DNA of 64,000 nucleotides from Caballeronia fortuita (lineage in GTDB: Bacteria; Pseudomonadota; Gammaproteobacteria; Burkholderiales; Burkholderiaceae). The stretch lies in the NCBI RefSeq assembly GCF_001544835.2, contig NZ_FCNX02000013.1, positions 173,900-237,899 of the forward strand, given 5' to 3'. The position numbers were made by a program, and so were the translations under genes. The notes beneath the pieces are model-generated. The model made no database searches. It had not been told where the DNA came from and saw only the letters and a program-made list of their open reading frames with translations. How positions within the stretch are numbered: the stretch's first letter is position 1; each line of letters starts with the position of its first letter. Below, piece after piece: positions 9,653 through 17,952 of the stretch.

Positions 9653-10425
9653 CGCGTCCCAACATGCTTTCCGGTCTGCCCAATCTCGACGCCGCGCATG
9701 TCGACATTCCCGACAGCGCAAAGCTCGATTCGCACGCGCCATCCACGCACGCGCCGCGCATCCTGCTCCTGTATGGCTCGCTGCGGCCCACTTCGTACAG
9801 CCGCTTCCTGACGCTCGAAGCCGAACGGCTGCTGCAACTGTTCGGCGCGCAAACCCGCGTGTTCGATCCGCACGGCTTGCCCGTGGTCGACAGCGTGCCC
9901 GCCGATCATCCGAAGGTCGTCGAGTTGCGCGAGTTGTCCGCGTGGTCGGAAGGACAAGTGTGGTGCAGCCCGGAACGGCACGGCACGCTGACATCGGTAT
10001 TCAAGAATCAGATCGACTGGCTGCCGCTCGAATCCGCGGGCGTTCGTCCGACGCAAGGCCGCACGCTCGCGGTCATGCAGGTCTGCGGTGGCTCGCAGTC
10101 GTTCAACGCGGTGAACGCACTGCGCGTGCTCGGACGATGGATGCGCATGGTGACCATCCCGAATCAGTCGTCCGTCGCGAAGGCGTGGCAGGAGTTCGAC
10201 GAGCACGGCCGGATGAAGCCGTCGCCGTATTACGACCGTGTCGTCGACGTGATGGAGGAACTCGTCAAGTTCACGCTGCTCGTGCGCGACCGGTCGGACT
10301 ATCTGACGAACCGCTATAGCGAACGCAAGGAAGCACGGCCGCAACAGGCGGACACGCTGGCCGCGGCGGCGATGAATCACGAAGCCGACACGAACGCCGA
10401 CACCGACGATAGCGAAGCGCAGTAA
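9643..10425 (+). CDS. arsH: ArsH, NADPH-dependent FMN oxidoreductase for organoarsenicals
   Basis: 260 residues, flavodoxin-like fold. The FMN-binding start ILLLYGSLRPTSYSR (about residues 40-54) and the later PERHGTLTSVFKNQIDWLPL and MQVCGGSQSFNAVN segments are characteristic of ArsH. Known members oxidise trivalent organoarsenicals to less toxic pentavalent forms and reduce quinones or azo dyes. It is the only enzyme in this arsenic unit: no arsC, arsB/acr3 or arsM lies in the window. Translation may start at 9643 or 9649; both overlap the arsR stop. The C-terminal 25 residues are acidic and low in complexity, longer than the minimal fold needs. Confidence 0.93.
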   Translation: MLMTRPNMLSGLPNLDAAHVDIPDSAKLDSHAPSTHAPRILLLYGSLRPTSYSRFLTLEAERLLQLFGAQTRVFDPHGLPVVDSVPADHPKVVELRELSAWSEGQVWCSPERHGTLTSVFKNQIDWLPLESAGVRPTQGRTLAVMQVCGGSQSFNAVNALRVLGRWMRMVTIPNQSSVAKAWQEFDEHGRMKPSPYYDRVVDVMEELVKFTLLVRDRSDYLTNRYSERKEARPQQADTLAAAAMNHEADTNADTDDSEAQ

Positions 10426-10449
10426 CGAGTCGCCGGCGACGTCACACGC

Positions 10450-11763
10450 TCAGTCGGACAGCCCTTGCAACGTTTGCTGCGGCGCGGCTGAAGGCGCGGC
10501 TGAAGACGCGGACGAGCGCTGCGCGAGCCAGCGATACACGAGCGTCGCGCCCGCGATTGCCAGCGCCGACGGAATCAGGAAGTCGTGATCGAAGCGCGTG
10601 AATTCGAGCATCAGCACGAGCGCGGTCAGCGGCATCTGCATGGCCGCGCCGAGAAACGCGCCCGCGCCGATGACCGCGAACGCGCCGAGGGGCGTGCCGG
10701 GCCACACGCCGTTCCACGCGCTGCCGAGCACGATGCCGAGCAGCGCGCCGTTGGTCAGCCCCGGCGTGAGCAGCCCGCCTTGCGCACCGGCGCGCAGCGA
10801 ACTCACTTCGATCGTCACCTTGAGCACGAGCAGGACGCCGGCGAGCGCGAGACTCACATGATCGTCGAAGGACAATCCGGCGGGGCCTTTGCCGTTGCCC
10901 GCGAGTTGCGGGTAATAGATGACGAGCACGCCGATGAACGCGAAGTTCACGATCGACAGCAAGGGCAGCGTCCGGTCGCGCGGCGCGTTCTCGCGCGCGG
11001 CGCTCGTGAGCTTCGCGAAGAGCCGCGCCGCCGCGCCGAAAACCGGCCCCATGGCGATGGCCCAGGCGAGCAGTTGCGCGTTCAGCACGAACGCGGGCAG
11101 ATGATATTGATGCGCGTCGCCGAGGCCGATCCACGCGACCATCGCGCCAATCGACGAAGTCGCGAACGCCGCCGCGATGATTCCCGCGTCGAACGTACAG
11201 AGCAACACTTCGAGCACGAACACCGCGCCGCCGAGCGGCACGTTGTAGACGGCGGCGAGCCCCGCGCCCGCGCCGCACGCCACCATGATGCGCGATTGCG
11301 CGGGCGTGAGGCCCGCATGGTGCGCGAGCCAGCCGGACCACAGCGCGCCGATCTCGCGCGGCGCGACCTCGCGGCCGAGCGGCGAGCCCATCGCAACGGT
11401 CACGATCTGCAGCAGCGCATGCGCGATCGTGCTGCCGGGCGGCATGCGCGGATCGTCGGACTTGACGGCCTTCGCGATACTGACGAGCGGTTTGCCGAAA
11501 CGATGCACCGCCCACCATCCGACGCCCGCCACGACGCCGCATAGCGTCAGCACGATGAAACGCCGCGCAGGCGATGCGGCCGAGATGCCGTCGAGAAAAC
11601 TCTCGCCGCTCGTGAATGCATCGAGCCCGTAACCGAACGCGACGTGCTGGATCAGATGCAGCAGCAGCGCCAGCGACATGCCGCCCAGACCCGCGCCCAG
11701 GCCGACGAGCACGGTGACCACGATGAGCTTCGCGCTGGCGTTCGACGAGGGCATCGCGGTCAC
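10450..11763 (-). CDS. ClC-family chloride channel or transporter, divergent type
   Basis: 437 residues with about ten to twelve hydrophobic segments. The ClC core is recognisable at GSPLGREVAPREIGALWSGW (about residue 128) and GAGAGLAAVYNVPLGGAVFVLE (about residue 163). The gating glutamate position is kept (GRE), but the usual GREGP is replaced by GREVAP, and the GSGIP anion-binding motif found in the second ClC of this window is not seen at the matching place. It therefore belongs to a divergent subgroup whose ion and mechanism are not certain. It is convergent with arsH and separated from the sulfate-binding gene by only 46 bases on the same strand. Confidence 0.82.
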   Translation of the reverse strand: MTAMPSSNASAKLIVVTVLVGLGAGLGGMSLALLLHLIQHVAFGYGLDAFTSGESFLDGISAASPARRFIVLTLCGVVAGVGWWAVHRFGKPLVSIAKAVKSDDPRMPPGSTIAHALLQIVTVAMGSPLGREVAPREIGALWSGWLAHHAGLTPAQSRIMVACGAGAGLAAVYNVPLGGAVFVLEVLLCTFDAGIIAAAFATSSIGAMVAWIGLGDAHQYHLPAFVLNAQLLAWAIAMGPVFGAAARLFAKLTSAARENAPRDRTLPLLSIVNFAFIGVLVIYYPQLAGNGKGPAGLSFDDHVSLALAGVLLVLKVTIEVSSLRAGAQGGLLTPGLTNGALLGIVLGSAWNGVWPGTPLGAFAVIGAGAFLGAAMQMPLTALVLMLEFTRFDHDFLIPSALAIAGATLVYRWLAQRSSASSAAPSAAPQQTLQGLSD

Positions 11764-11809
11764 CTTCGGGGAAAAACGTACAGCTTAATCCGAACGCCGC
11801 GCGTGCCGC

Positions 11810-12811
11810 TCAGTTCTTGTCCGCCACGACCTGGTCGAACGTGCCGCCATCGGCAAAATGCGTTTGCTGCGCCTTCTGCCAGCTTCCGAACATCTGCTCG
11901 ACCGTGAAGGTCTTCAGCGGCTTGAACTCGCTCGCATGCTTCGCCAGCACCTCGGCATTGCGCGGACGCAGATGATGCTGCGCGATGATCTCCTGCGCCG
12001 CGGGCGTGAACAGGAAGTCGAGATAAGCCTGCGCTTCCTTGCGCGTGCCGCGCTTGTCCACGACCTTGTCGACGATCGATACCGGCGGCTCCGCGAGCAG
12101 GCTCACCGACGGATACACCGCGTCGAAATCCTTCGCGCCCGCACCCGCGCTCATCAAGCCGACTTCGTTCTCGAAGGTGACGAGCACATCGCCGATGCCG
12201 CGCTGCGTGAAGGTCGTCGTCGCGCCGCGTCCGCCCGTGTCGAGCACGGGCACGTTCTTGAAGATCGCGCGCTCGAAGTCCTGCGCCTGTGCATCGGTTG
12301 CGCCCAGCTGCTTCTTGTAGCCCCACGCCGCGAGATACGTGTAGCGCCCGTTGCCCGACGTTTTCGGATTTGCGATCACGACCTGCACGCCGGGACGCGC
12401 GAGATCGCTCCAGTCGCGGATGTTCTTCGGGTTGCCCTTGTGAACGAGAAACACCATCGTCGTCGTGTAGGGCGCGCTCGCATCCGGCAGACGCGTGCGC
12501 CAGTTCGCGGGCACCAGTTGGCCGCGCTCGGCGAGCAGATCGATGTCGTTGGGCTGATTCATCGTGACGACATCCGCCTGCAAGCCTTGCGTCACCGACA
12601 ACGCCTGCGCGCTCGATGCGCCATGCGACTGCCGCACCGACACCGTCTCGCCGGTCTTCTTCCTGTAGTCCGCGACGAAGGCCGCGTCGATATCCTTGTA
12701 CAGTTCGCGCGTCACGTCATACGAGACGTTGAGCAGCGTCGTATCCGCGTGCGCCGCGCTTGCCGCAATGCCGAGCGCAACGGTGATGAACAGCTTTTTA
12801 TAAACCGCCAT
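11810..12811 (-). CDS. sbp: Periplasmic sulfate-binding protein
   Basis: 333 residues with a cleavable signal peptide (MAVYKKLFITVALGIAASA, cut after AHA). The mature start TTLLNVSYDVTRELYKDID and the motifs VSVRQSHGASSAQA and MNQPNDIDLLAERG are the signature of the Sbp/CysP family, which delivers sulfate or thiosulfate to the CysTWA importer. The ATG at 12811 follows GGAG. The cysTWA genes are not next to it here, so this is a detached binding protein, as in some Burkholderiales. A terminator lies between it and the upstream hydrolase gene, so it probably has its own promoter. Confidence 0.93.
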   Translation of the reverse strand: MAVYKKLFITVALGIAASAAHADTTLLNVSYDVTRELYKDIDAAFVADYRKKTGETVSVRQSHGASSAQALSVTQGLQADVVTMNQPNDIDLLAERGQLVPANWRTRLPDASAPYTTTMVFLVHKGNPKNIRDWSDLARPGVQVVIANPKTSGNGRYTYLAAWGYKKQLGATDAQAQDFERAIFKNVPVLDTGGRGATTTFTQRGIGDVLVTFENEVGLMSAGAGAKDFDAVYPSVSLLAEPPVSIVDKVVDKRGTRKEAQAYLDFLFTPAAQEIIAQHHLRPRNAEVLAKHASEFKPLKTFTVEQMFGSWQKAQQTHFADGGTFDQVVADKN

Positions 12812-12844
12812 TTTTTCTCCAGAGACAGGGGTTCGACCGCACAA

Positions 12845-12870
12845 CAGACAAAGGCCGCCCGAGGGCGGCC
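12845..12870 (-). terminator. Rho-independent terminator after the serine hydrolase gene
   Basis: On the minus strand GGCCGCC-CTCG-GGCGGCC forms a seven-pair GC stem with a four-base loop (12853-12870) followed by TTTGT. It sits 33 bases beyond the hydrolase stop and just upstream of sbp. Confidence 0.75.
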
Positions 12871-12902
12871 ATGCATGCATCGGAGGCTTTCAGAGAACGC
12901 GT

Positions 12903-13493
12903 TCAACCATACGCGCGCTGCGCCTCTTCTTCGTAATCGGGCGATACGCGCCGCGCCAGCGTTTCGACGAAATGCTTTGCAAGCGGCCACGGACCGAAAC
13001 CCGCCGACGTATTGATATGCCCCGCATCGCCGAGATTCACGAACGCGCTGTTCCAGCGTTGCGCGAGCGTGCGGGCGTCGTCGAGCGGCATCCACGGATC
13101 CGTCTCGCTGCCGACGACGAGCGACAGCGTATCGAGACGGCGCCCATTGAACGCACCCGCGAAACGGAACTTGGCCGGACTCGCGGGCGCGACGAACAAC
13201 ACGCCCTTCACGTTCGGCAAGTATGCATGGTTCAGCGCATGTCCTGTGGCAAGACAGCCGAAGCTATGCGCCGCGATGACAACAGGACCGTCGATGTCCG
13301 CGAGCATGTCCAGCACGGCATCGCTCCAGATCGCGAGATTCGGCGTGCTCCAGTCGCGCTGCTCGACGCGCCGCGCGCCGGGTGTTTCGCCCTCGAGCCA
13401 GCTCTGCCAATGCGCGTCCTCGCTGCCGTAAAGGCCCGGCACCGTCACGAGCGTGACCGGCGTTGCTGCATTTCGCGCGCTGCGTTCGTTCAT
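12903..13493 (-). CDS. RBBP9/YdeN-family small serine hydrolase
   Basis: 196 residues from the ATG at 13493, which has GAGGA upstream; a longer frame lacks a ribosome site. The alpha/beta-hydrolase layout is complete: VTVPGLYGSEDAHWQSW at the start, the nucleophile elbow AAHSFGCLA, an acidic residue in GSETDPWMP, and a histidine in DAGHINTSAGFGPW. The family contains small cytosolic esterases of poorly defined substrate. It is divergent from the GntR regulator and upstream of sbp, but a terminator separates it from sbp. Whether it takes part in the neighbouring redox/ABC operon's pathway is unknown. Confidence 0.88.
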   Translation of the reverse strand: MNERSARNAATPVTLVTVPGLYGSEDAHWQSWLEGETPGARRVEQRDWSTPNLAIWSDAVLDMLADIDGPVVIAAHSFGCLATGHALNHAYLPNVKGVLFVAPASPAKFRFAGAFNGRRLDTLSLVVGSETDPWMPLDDARTLAQRWNSAFVNLGDAGHINTSAGFGPWPLAKHFVETLARRVSPDYEEEAQRAYG

Positions 13494-13651
13494 CTTCGAT
13501 CCTCGCTGGACTCGAACTGGCAAGACTTCATTCTCGGGCAGCGCGCGGGCGCCGCTAACCAATATTTCGTCATTTGTTTATGGCGATGCGGACAAGGCGC
13601 GCCGCTATAATCGCAACTCGAAGCGACCGCCCTCCTGCCCTTCCCCTTCCC

Positions 13652-14458
13652 ATGCCCACCCGTCGCCCATCCGTCTCGCTCGATTCCCACGTGCCGCTCT
13701 ATACGCAGATCAAGGACGTGCTGCGCTCCGGCATTCTCGATGGCCGCTACCCGCCGATGAGCCGCATGCCCTCCGAAAGCGAACTGATGTCCATGTTCGA
13801 CGTGAGCCGCATCACGATCCGCCAGGCGCTCGGCGATCTGCAGAAGGAAGGGCTGATCTTCAAGGTTCACGGCAAGGGCTCGTTCGTGTCGCAACCGAAG
13901 GCGTTTCAGAACGTGACGTCCTTGCAGGGCTTCGCGGAGGCGATGTCGGCGAGCGGACACGAGATCATCAATCGCGTCGTGCAGATGCGCATCGTGGCCG
14001 CGCCCGTGGAAGTGGCGGCGCAACTCGCGCTTTCCGAAGGCGGCAGCGTCGTGGAGATTCATCGCGTGCGGCTGCTCAACCGCTCGCCCGTTTCGTACGA
14101 AGTGACGTTTCTGCCCGAGGCCATCGGCAAACGTCTCAAGCGTGCCGAGCTTGCGACGCGCGACATCTTCCTGATGCTCGAAAACGACTGCGCGATGCCG
14201 CTCGGTCATGCCGATCTCGCGATAGACGCCATCGCCGCCGCGCCGGATATCGCGCAGGCGCTCGACGTGAAGAAAGGCGCGCCGCTTTTGCGCATCGAAC
14301 GCCTCACGCACGATGCCGAGGGCACGCCTGTCGACTTCGAATACCTCTATTTTCGCGGCGATACGTTCCAGTACCGGCTGCGCATCGATCGCGAGCGGCC
14401 TGCGGCGGGCACGTCGCGCGTTATTCGAAGCAGGCACAAGCAAAGCAAAAACAATTGA
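13652..14458 (+). CDS. GntR-family regulator with UTRA domain (HutC subfamily)
   Basis: 268 residues from the chosen ATG. The N-terminal winged helix (VPLYTQIKDVLRSGILDGRY, MPSESELMSMFDVSRITIRQAL, GLIFKVHGKGSFV) is followed by the UTRA effector domain (VEIHRVRLLNRSPVSYEVTFLPE ... FEYLYFRGDTFQYRL). The start at 13652 skips 26 weakly supported residues encoded upstream. A TATAAT (13606-13611) lies 40 bases before it. HutC-type repressors bind a small molecule that resembles the substrate of the controlled pathway. The gene is followed after 68 bases by the flavoprotein operon, whose leader holds a matching palindrome, so this is very likely its repressor. Confidence 0.9.
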   Translation: MPTRRPSVSLDSHVPLYTQIKDVLRSGILDGRYPPMSRMPSESELMSMFDVSRITIRQALGDLQKEGLIFKVHGKGSFVSQPKAFQNVTSLQGFAEAMSASGHEIINRVVQMRIVAAPVEVAAQLALSEGGSVVEIHRVRLLNRSPVSYEVTFLPEAIGKRLKRAELATRDIFLMLENDCAMPLGHADLAIDAIAAAPDIAQALDVKKGAPLLRIERLTHDAEGTPVDFEYLYFRGDTFQYRLRIDRERPAAGTSRVIRSRHKQSKNN

Positions 14459-14481
14459 TTCCCTCGCGAATCGCGCACTTC

Positions 14482-14512
14482 TAGAATCTGGTCCTGACTT
14501 GTCATAACAAGT
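14482..14512 (+). promoter_or_regulatory. Promoter -10 and perfect GntR/HutC-type operator for the redox-ABC operon
   Basis: TAGAAT (14482-14487) is a good -10; TTGATT (14455-14460) is a possible but distant -35 (21-base spacer). Directly downstream lies the exact 16-base palindrome ACTTGT-CATA-ACAAGT (14497-14512), close to the expected transcription start. Its CTTG-N-CAAG form resembles the HutC operator consensus, fitting repression by the GntR protein encoded just upstream. No strong Shine-Dalgarno is visible between it and the flavoprotein ATG. Confidence 0.7.
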
Positions 14513-14526
14513 AGCGAATCCAGATC

Positions 14527-16263
14527 ATGCAGACCCACGAACTCGAATACGACATCGTCGTCGTTGGCGGCGGCACGGCTGGCCCGATGGCCGCCATCAA
14601 GGCAAAGCAGCGCGATCCGAGCCTGCGCGTGCTGCTCATCGACAAGGCGCACGTGAAACGCAGCGGCGCGATCTCGATGGGCATGGACGGCCTGAACAAC
14701 GCGATCATCCCCGGCCACGCGACGCCCGAGCAGTACACGAAGGAAATCACCGTAGCGAACGACGGCATCGTCAATCAGGCGACGATCTACGCCTACGCGC
14801 GCCACAGCTTCACGACGATCGAGGAGCTCGATCGCTGGGGCGTGAAGTTCGAGAAGGATCACACCGGCGACTACGCGGTGCGCAAGGTGCATCACATGGG
14901 CGCGTATGTGCTGCCGATGCCGGAAGGCCACGACGTCAAGAAGGTGCTGTATCGGCAGTTGAAACGTGCGCGCGTGGAGATTACGAATCGCGTCGTCGCG
15001 ACGCGCCTCCTGAGCGGTCCGCACGGCGAGATCGCGGGCGTGATGGGCTTCGATTGCCGCACCGCCGACTTCTACGTGATCCGCGCGAAAGCCGTCATTC
15101 TCTGCTGCGGCGCGGCCGGACGCCTGGGCTTGCCCGCATCGGGCTATCTGATGGGCACCTACGAGAATCCGACCAACGCCGGCGATGGCTACGCGATGGC
15201 GTATCACGCGGGCGCGGAACTCGCGAATCTCGAATGCTTCCAGATCAATCCGCTCATCAAGGACTATAACGGCCCGGCGTGCGCGTATGTGACGGGGCCG
15301 CTCGGCGGATATACGGCGAATGGCCGCGGCGAGCGCTTCATCGAATGCGATTACTGGAGCGGACAGATGATGTGGGAGTTCTATCAGGAACTCCAGAGCG
15401 GCAACGGCCCGGTGTTTCTCAAGCTCGACCATCTCGCGGAAGAAACGATCCAGACGATCGAAACGATCCTGCATACGAACGAGCGGCCGAGCCGTGGACG
15501 TTTTCATGCGCGGCGCGGCAACGACTATCGCACGCGCATGATCGAGATGCACATCTCGGAGATCGGCTTGTGCAGCGGACACAGCGCATCGGGCGTATGG
15601 GTCGACGAACACGCGCGCACGTCGGTGGAAGGACTATACGCTGCGGGCGACATGGCCGCCGTGCCGCACAACTACATGCTGGGCGCGTTCACGTATGGAT
15701 GGTTCGCGGGTGTCGATGCCGCCGCGCATGTCGCCGGCCGCGCGCTGCCCGCGCTCGATGCGTCGCAGATCGAACAGGAACGTGCGCGCATCTTCGCGCC
15801 GCTGTCGCGCGAACGCGGCCTGCCGCCCGCGCAAGTCGAATACAAGCTGCGCCGCTTCGTGAACGACTATCTTCAGCCGCCGAAAGTCACGCGCCGCATG
15901 GAGATCGGCTTGCAGCGCTTCGCGGAGATTCGTGAGGATGTCGATCAACTCAGCGCCGCCGATCCGCATGAACTGATGCGCGCCGCCGAAGTCGCCGCGA
16001 TTCTCGATTGCGCGGAAATGGCCGCGCGTGCATCGCTGTATCGCACGGAGAGCCGTTGGGGTCTCTACCACCATCGCGTCGATTTTCCCGAGCGCAACGA
16101 TGACGAATGGTTCTGCCACGCGCATCTGAAGAAGGACGCATCGGGACGCATGACGTCCTTCAAGAAACCCGTGGAACCGTACGTGGTTCCCGTCGACGAG
16201 ACCGAGCGCGGCGCATATTCGCGTCTGCGCGTGGCTCGCACGTCGCAGCCGGTCGCTGCATAG
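14527..16263 (+). CDS. AprA-like FAD-binding oxidoreductase (fumarate reductase/APS reductase flavoprotein family)
   Basis: 578 residues. The dinucleotide-binding N-terminus is IVVVGGGTAGPMAAIKA (about residues 10-26). KRSGAISMGMDGLNNAI (about 52-68) matches the place and style of the conserved SGA segment of adenylylsulfate reductase AprA and succinate dehydrogenase flavoproteins. A second FAD contact region is GLYAAGDMAAVPHN (about 372-385), followed by a helical C-terminal domain. The next gene encodes a two-cluster ferredoxin with the size and spacing of AprB. No sat or qmo genes are present, so true dissimilatory APS reductase is unlikely. I infer an electron-transferring oxidoreductase acting on the compound imported by the downstream ABC transporter; the substrate is unknown. 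Confidence 0.82.
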   Translation: MQTHELEYDIVVVGGGTAGPMAAIKAKQRDPSLRVLLIDKAHVKRSGAISMGMDGLNNAIIPGHATPEQYTKEITVANDGIVNQATIYAYARHSFTTIEELDRWGVKFEKDHTGDYAVRKVHHMGAYVLPMPEGHDVKKVLYRQLKRARVEITNRVVATRLLSGPHGEIAGVMGFDCRTADFYVIRAKAVILCCGAAGRLGLPASGYLMGTYENPTNAGDGYAMAYHAGAELANLECFQINPLIKDYNGPACAYVTGPLGGYTANGRGERFIECDYWSGQMMWEFYQELQSGNGPVFLKLDHLAEETIQTIETILHTNERPSRGRFHARRGNDYRTRMIEMHISEIGLCSGHSASGVWVDEHARTSVEGLYAAGDMAAVPHNYMLGAFTYGWFAGVDAAAHVAGRALPALDASQIEQERARIFAPLSRERGLPPAQVEYKLRRFVNDYLQPPKVTRRMEIGLQRFAEIREDVDQLSAADPHELMRAAEVAAILDCAEMAARASLYRTESRWGLYHHRVDFPERNDDEWFCHAHLKKDASGRMTSFKKPVEPYVVPVDETERGAYSRLRVARTSQPVAA

Positions 16264-16275
16264 GAGAGAAAGAAC

Positions 16276-16521
16276 ATGGCACTCGTGCCCCGCGAAGCGC
16301 ATCTGCGCTCGAGCCTTCCCGTGATGATCGACGAGGACAAGTGCATCGCCGATAAAGGCTGCACCGTCTGCATTGACGTCTGTCCGATGGACCTGCTCGC
16401 GATCGATCCCGAAACCGGCAAGGCTTTCATGAAGTTCGACGAATGCTGGTACTGCATGCCCTGCGAACGCGATTGCCCGACCAACGCCGTGCATGTCGAC
16501 ATTCCCTATCTTCTTCGCTGA
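16276..16521 (+). CDS. AprB-like ferredoxin with two [4Fe-4S] sites
   Basis: 81 residues with GGAGAG before the ATG, 12 bases after the flavoprotein stop. Two cysteine sets are visible: CIADKGCTVCIDVCPMD (about residues 23-39) and CWYCMPCERDCP (about 57-68). The first has the wider spacing seen in AprB-type and bacterial 8Fe ferredoxins. It is probably the electron carrier subunit of the flavoprotein encoded before it. It lacks the long C-terminal tail of true AprB, so it is a minimal version. Cytoplasmic; no signal sequence. Confidence 0.88.
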   Translation: MALVPREAHLRSSLPVMIDEDKCIADKGCTVCIDVCPMDLLAIDPETGKAFMKFDECWYCMPCERDCPTNAVHVDIPYLLR

Positions 16522-16538
16522 CGACAAGGACTCGCTTC

Positions 16539-17945
16539 ATGAAACGAACGCTATCCATCGCGCTTGCGGCTGCCTTGTTCGCGGGCGCGGCACACGCGGA
16601 AACGATCCGCGTGGCCATCGGCACGCAGGACACGACGATCAACACCGCGGCGGGCGGCGTCTTGATCCGCGAGCTGCATCTGCTCGACAAGTACTTGCCG
16701 CACGATGGCAAATACAAGGACACGCAATACGACGTTCAATGGAAGAACTTCACGAGCGGCGCGCCGATCACAAACGAGATGGTCGCGGGCAAGCTCGACT
16801 TCGGCTCGATGGCGGATTTTCCCGGCGTGCTCAACGGCGTCGCGAACCAGAAGGCCGGCAAGAGCAGCATCTTCATCAGCGTGTTGTCGGGCAGCGTGCG
16901 CGGCAGCGGCAACGGCATCGTCGTGCCGGCGGATTCGCCTGCACAGTCCATCGCCGATCTGAAGGGCAAGACGATCACCGTGCCGTTCGCATCGACCGCG
17001 CACGGCATGTTGCTGCGCGCGGTCGCGGCGCAAGGATGGGATCCGGAGCGGGATGTGAACATCGTCACGCAGGCGCCCGAAGTCGCCGGTCCTGCATTGC
17101 AGACGCGCAAGATCGACGCGCACGCGGACTTCGTGCCCTTTGCGGAGCTGTTTCCTCATCGCGGCTTCGCGCGCAAGATTTACGACGGCTCGCAGGCGGC
17201 ATCGCCGACGCTGCACGGTACGCTCGTCGAGAAGGACTATGCGCAGAAGTATCCGGAGATCGTCGTTGCGTATTTGCGTGCAGCGATCGACGCGAACCGG
17301 CTGCTCACGGCCGAGCCCGAGAAATACAGCGAGCTGATCGCGAAAGTCACGGGCATCGAACCCGAAGTCGATTATCTCTTTCACGGACCGCTCGGCTTGC
17401 AGACGCGCGATCTCACGTGGAAGCCCGAATATCGCAAGGCCGTGCAGACATCGTTCGATACGCTCAAGCTGCTCAAGCGTGCCGACGGCGATCTGAACGC
17501 GAACACGTTCATCGACGACACATATGTGCGCGCTGCGTTCGAAGCCGAGCATCTCGACTACGACGCCGCGCTGAAGAACTATGCGCCGACGCCGCTCGTC
17601 GCGAACGATGCGCTGACGGGCAAGCCCATCGCGAAGGCGGATCGCGTCGCGCAAATCTGGGTGCGCGGCGAGCCGAAGGTGCGCAGCTACGCATCGCCGG
17701 AAGAAGCGGTGCGCGAGCTCGGCACGCTCGAACGCGACGGCAAGGAGGTGCGCGCGTTCTATGCGCAGGATCGCGAGAGCGGCATCAAGCTGCTCGGCAA
17801 TCAGGCGTGGTTCGCGAAGACCGGCGATGGCCAGTTGAACGCGTTCCTGCTGAAGGATCGCGCGCAGGCCTGGGCGAACACGCACGGCGGACAAGTGCTC
17901 GATTTCGCCGCGGCGCGCCAGCCGACCGCGCTCGCCAACCGTTGA
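16539..17945 (+). CDS. NitT/TauT-type substrate-binding protein with a NosL-like C-terminal extension
   Basis: 468 residues with a clean signal peptide (MKRTLSIALAAALFAGAAHA). Residues 21 to about 345 match the SsuA/NrtA/TauA fold used for nitrate, sulfonate and taurine uptake (DFGSMADFPGVLNG, IADLKGKTITVPFASTAHGML). The last 120 residues are extra. Their pattern YASPEEAVRELG ... GNQAWFAKTGDGQLNAFLLK ... WANTHGGQVLDFAAA recalls NosL, the periplasmic metal-binding helper of nitrous oxide reductase, but without its CGM metal motif. AAGGA precedes the ATG. It should feed the permease and ATPase that follow. The substrate is not identified. Confidence 0.85.
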   Translation: MKRTLSIALAAALFAGAAHAETIRVAIGTQDTTINTAAGGVLIRELHLLDKYLPHDGKYKDTQYDVQWKNFTSGAPITNEMVAGKLDFGSMADFPGVLNGVANQKAGKSSIFISVLSGSVRGSGNGIVVPADSPAQSIADLKGKTITVPFASTAHGMLLRAVAAQGWDPERDVNIVTQAPEVAGPALQTRKIDAHADFVPFAELFPHRGFARKIYDGSQAASPTLHGTLVEKDYAQKYPEIVVAYLRAAIDANRLLTAEPEKYSELIAKVTGIEPEVDYLFHGPLGLQTRDLTWKPEYRKAVQTSFDTLKLLKRADGDLNANTFIDDTYVRAAFEAEHLDYDAALKNYAPTPLVANDALTGKPIAKADRVAQIWVRGEPKVRSYASPEEAVRELGTLERDGKEVRAFYAQDRESGIKLLGNQAWFAKTGDGQLNAFLLKDRAQAWANTHGGQVLDFAAARQPTALANR

Positions 17946-17952
17946 GGCGATC

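Noticed and set aside
11764..11809. Fluoride riboswitch before the divergent ClC gene
   Set aside because: The ClC gene is on the minus strand, so its leader lies in this 46-base gap after sbp, which is too short and shows no crcB-type motif.
14527..16521. Dissimilatory adenylylsulfate reductase AprBA
   Set aside because: Ferredoxin partner too short, no sat or qmo genes, and an ABC importer in the same operon.
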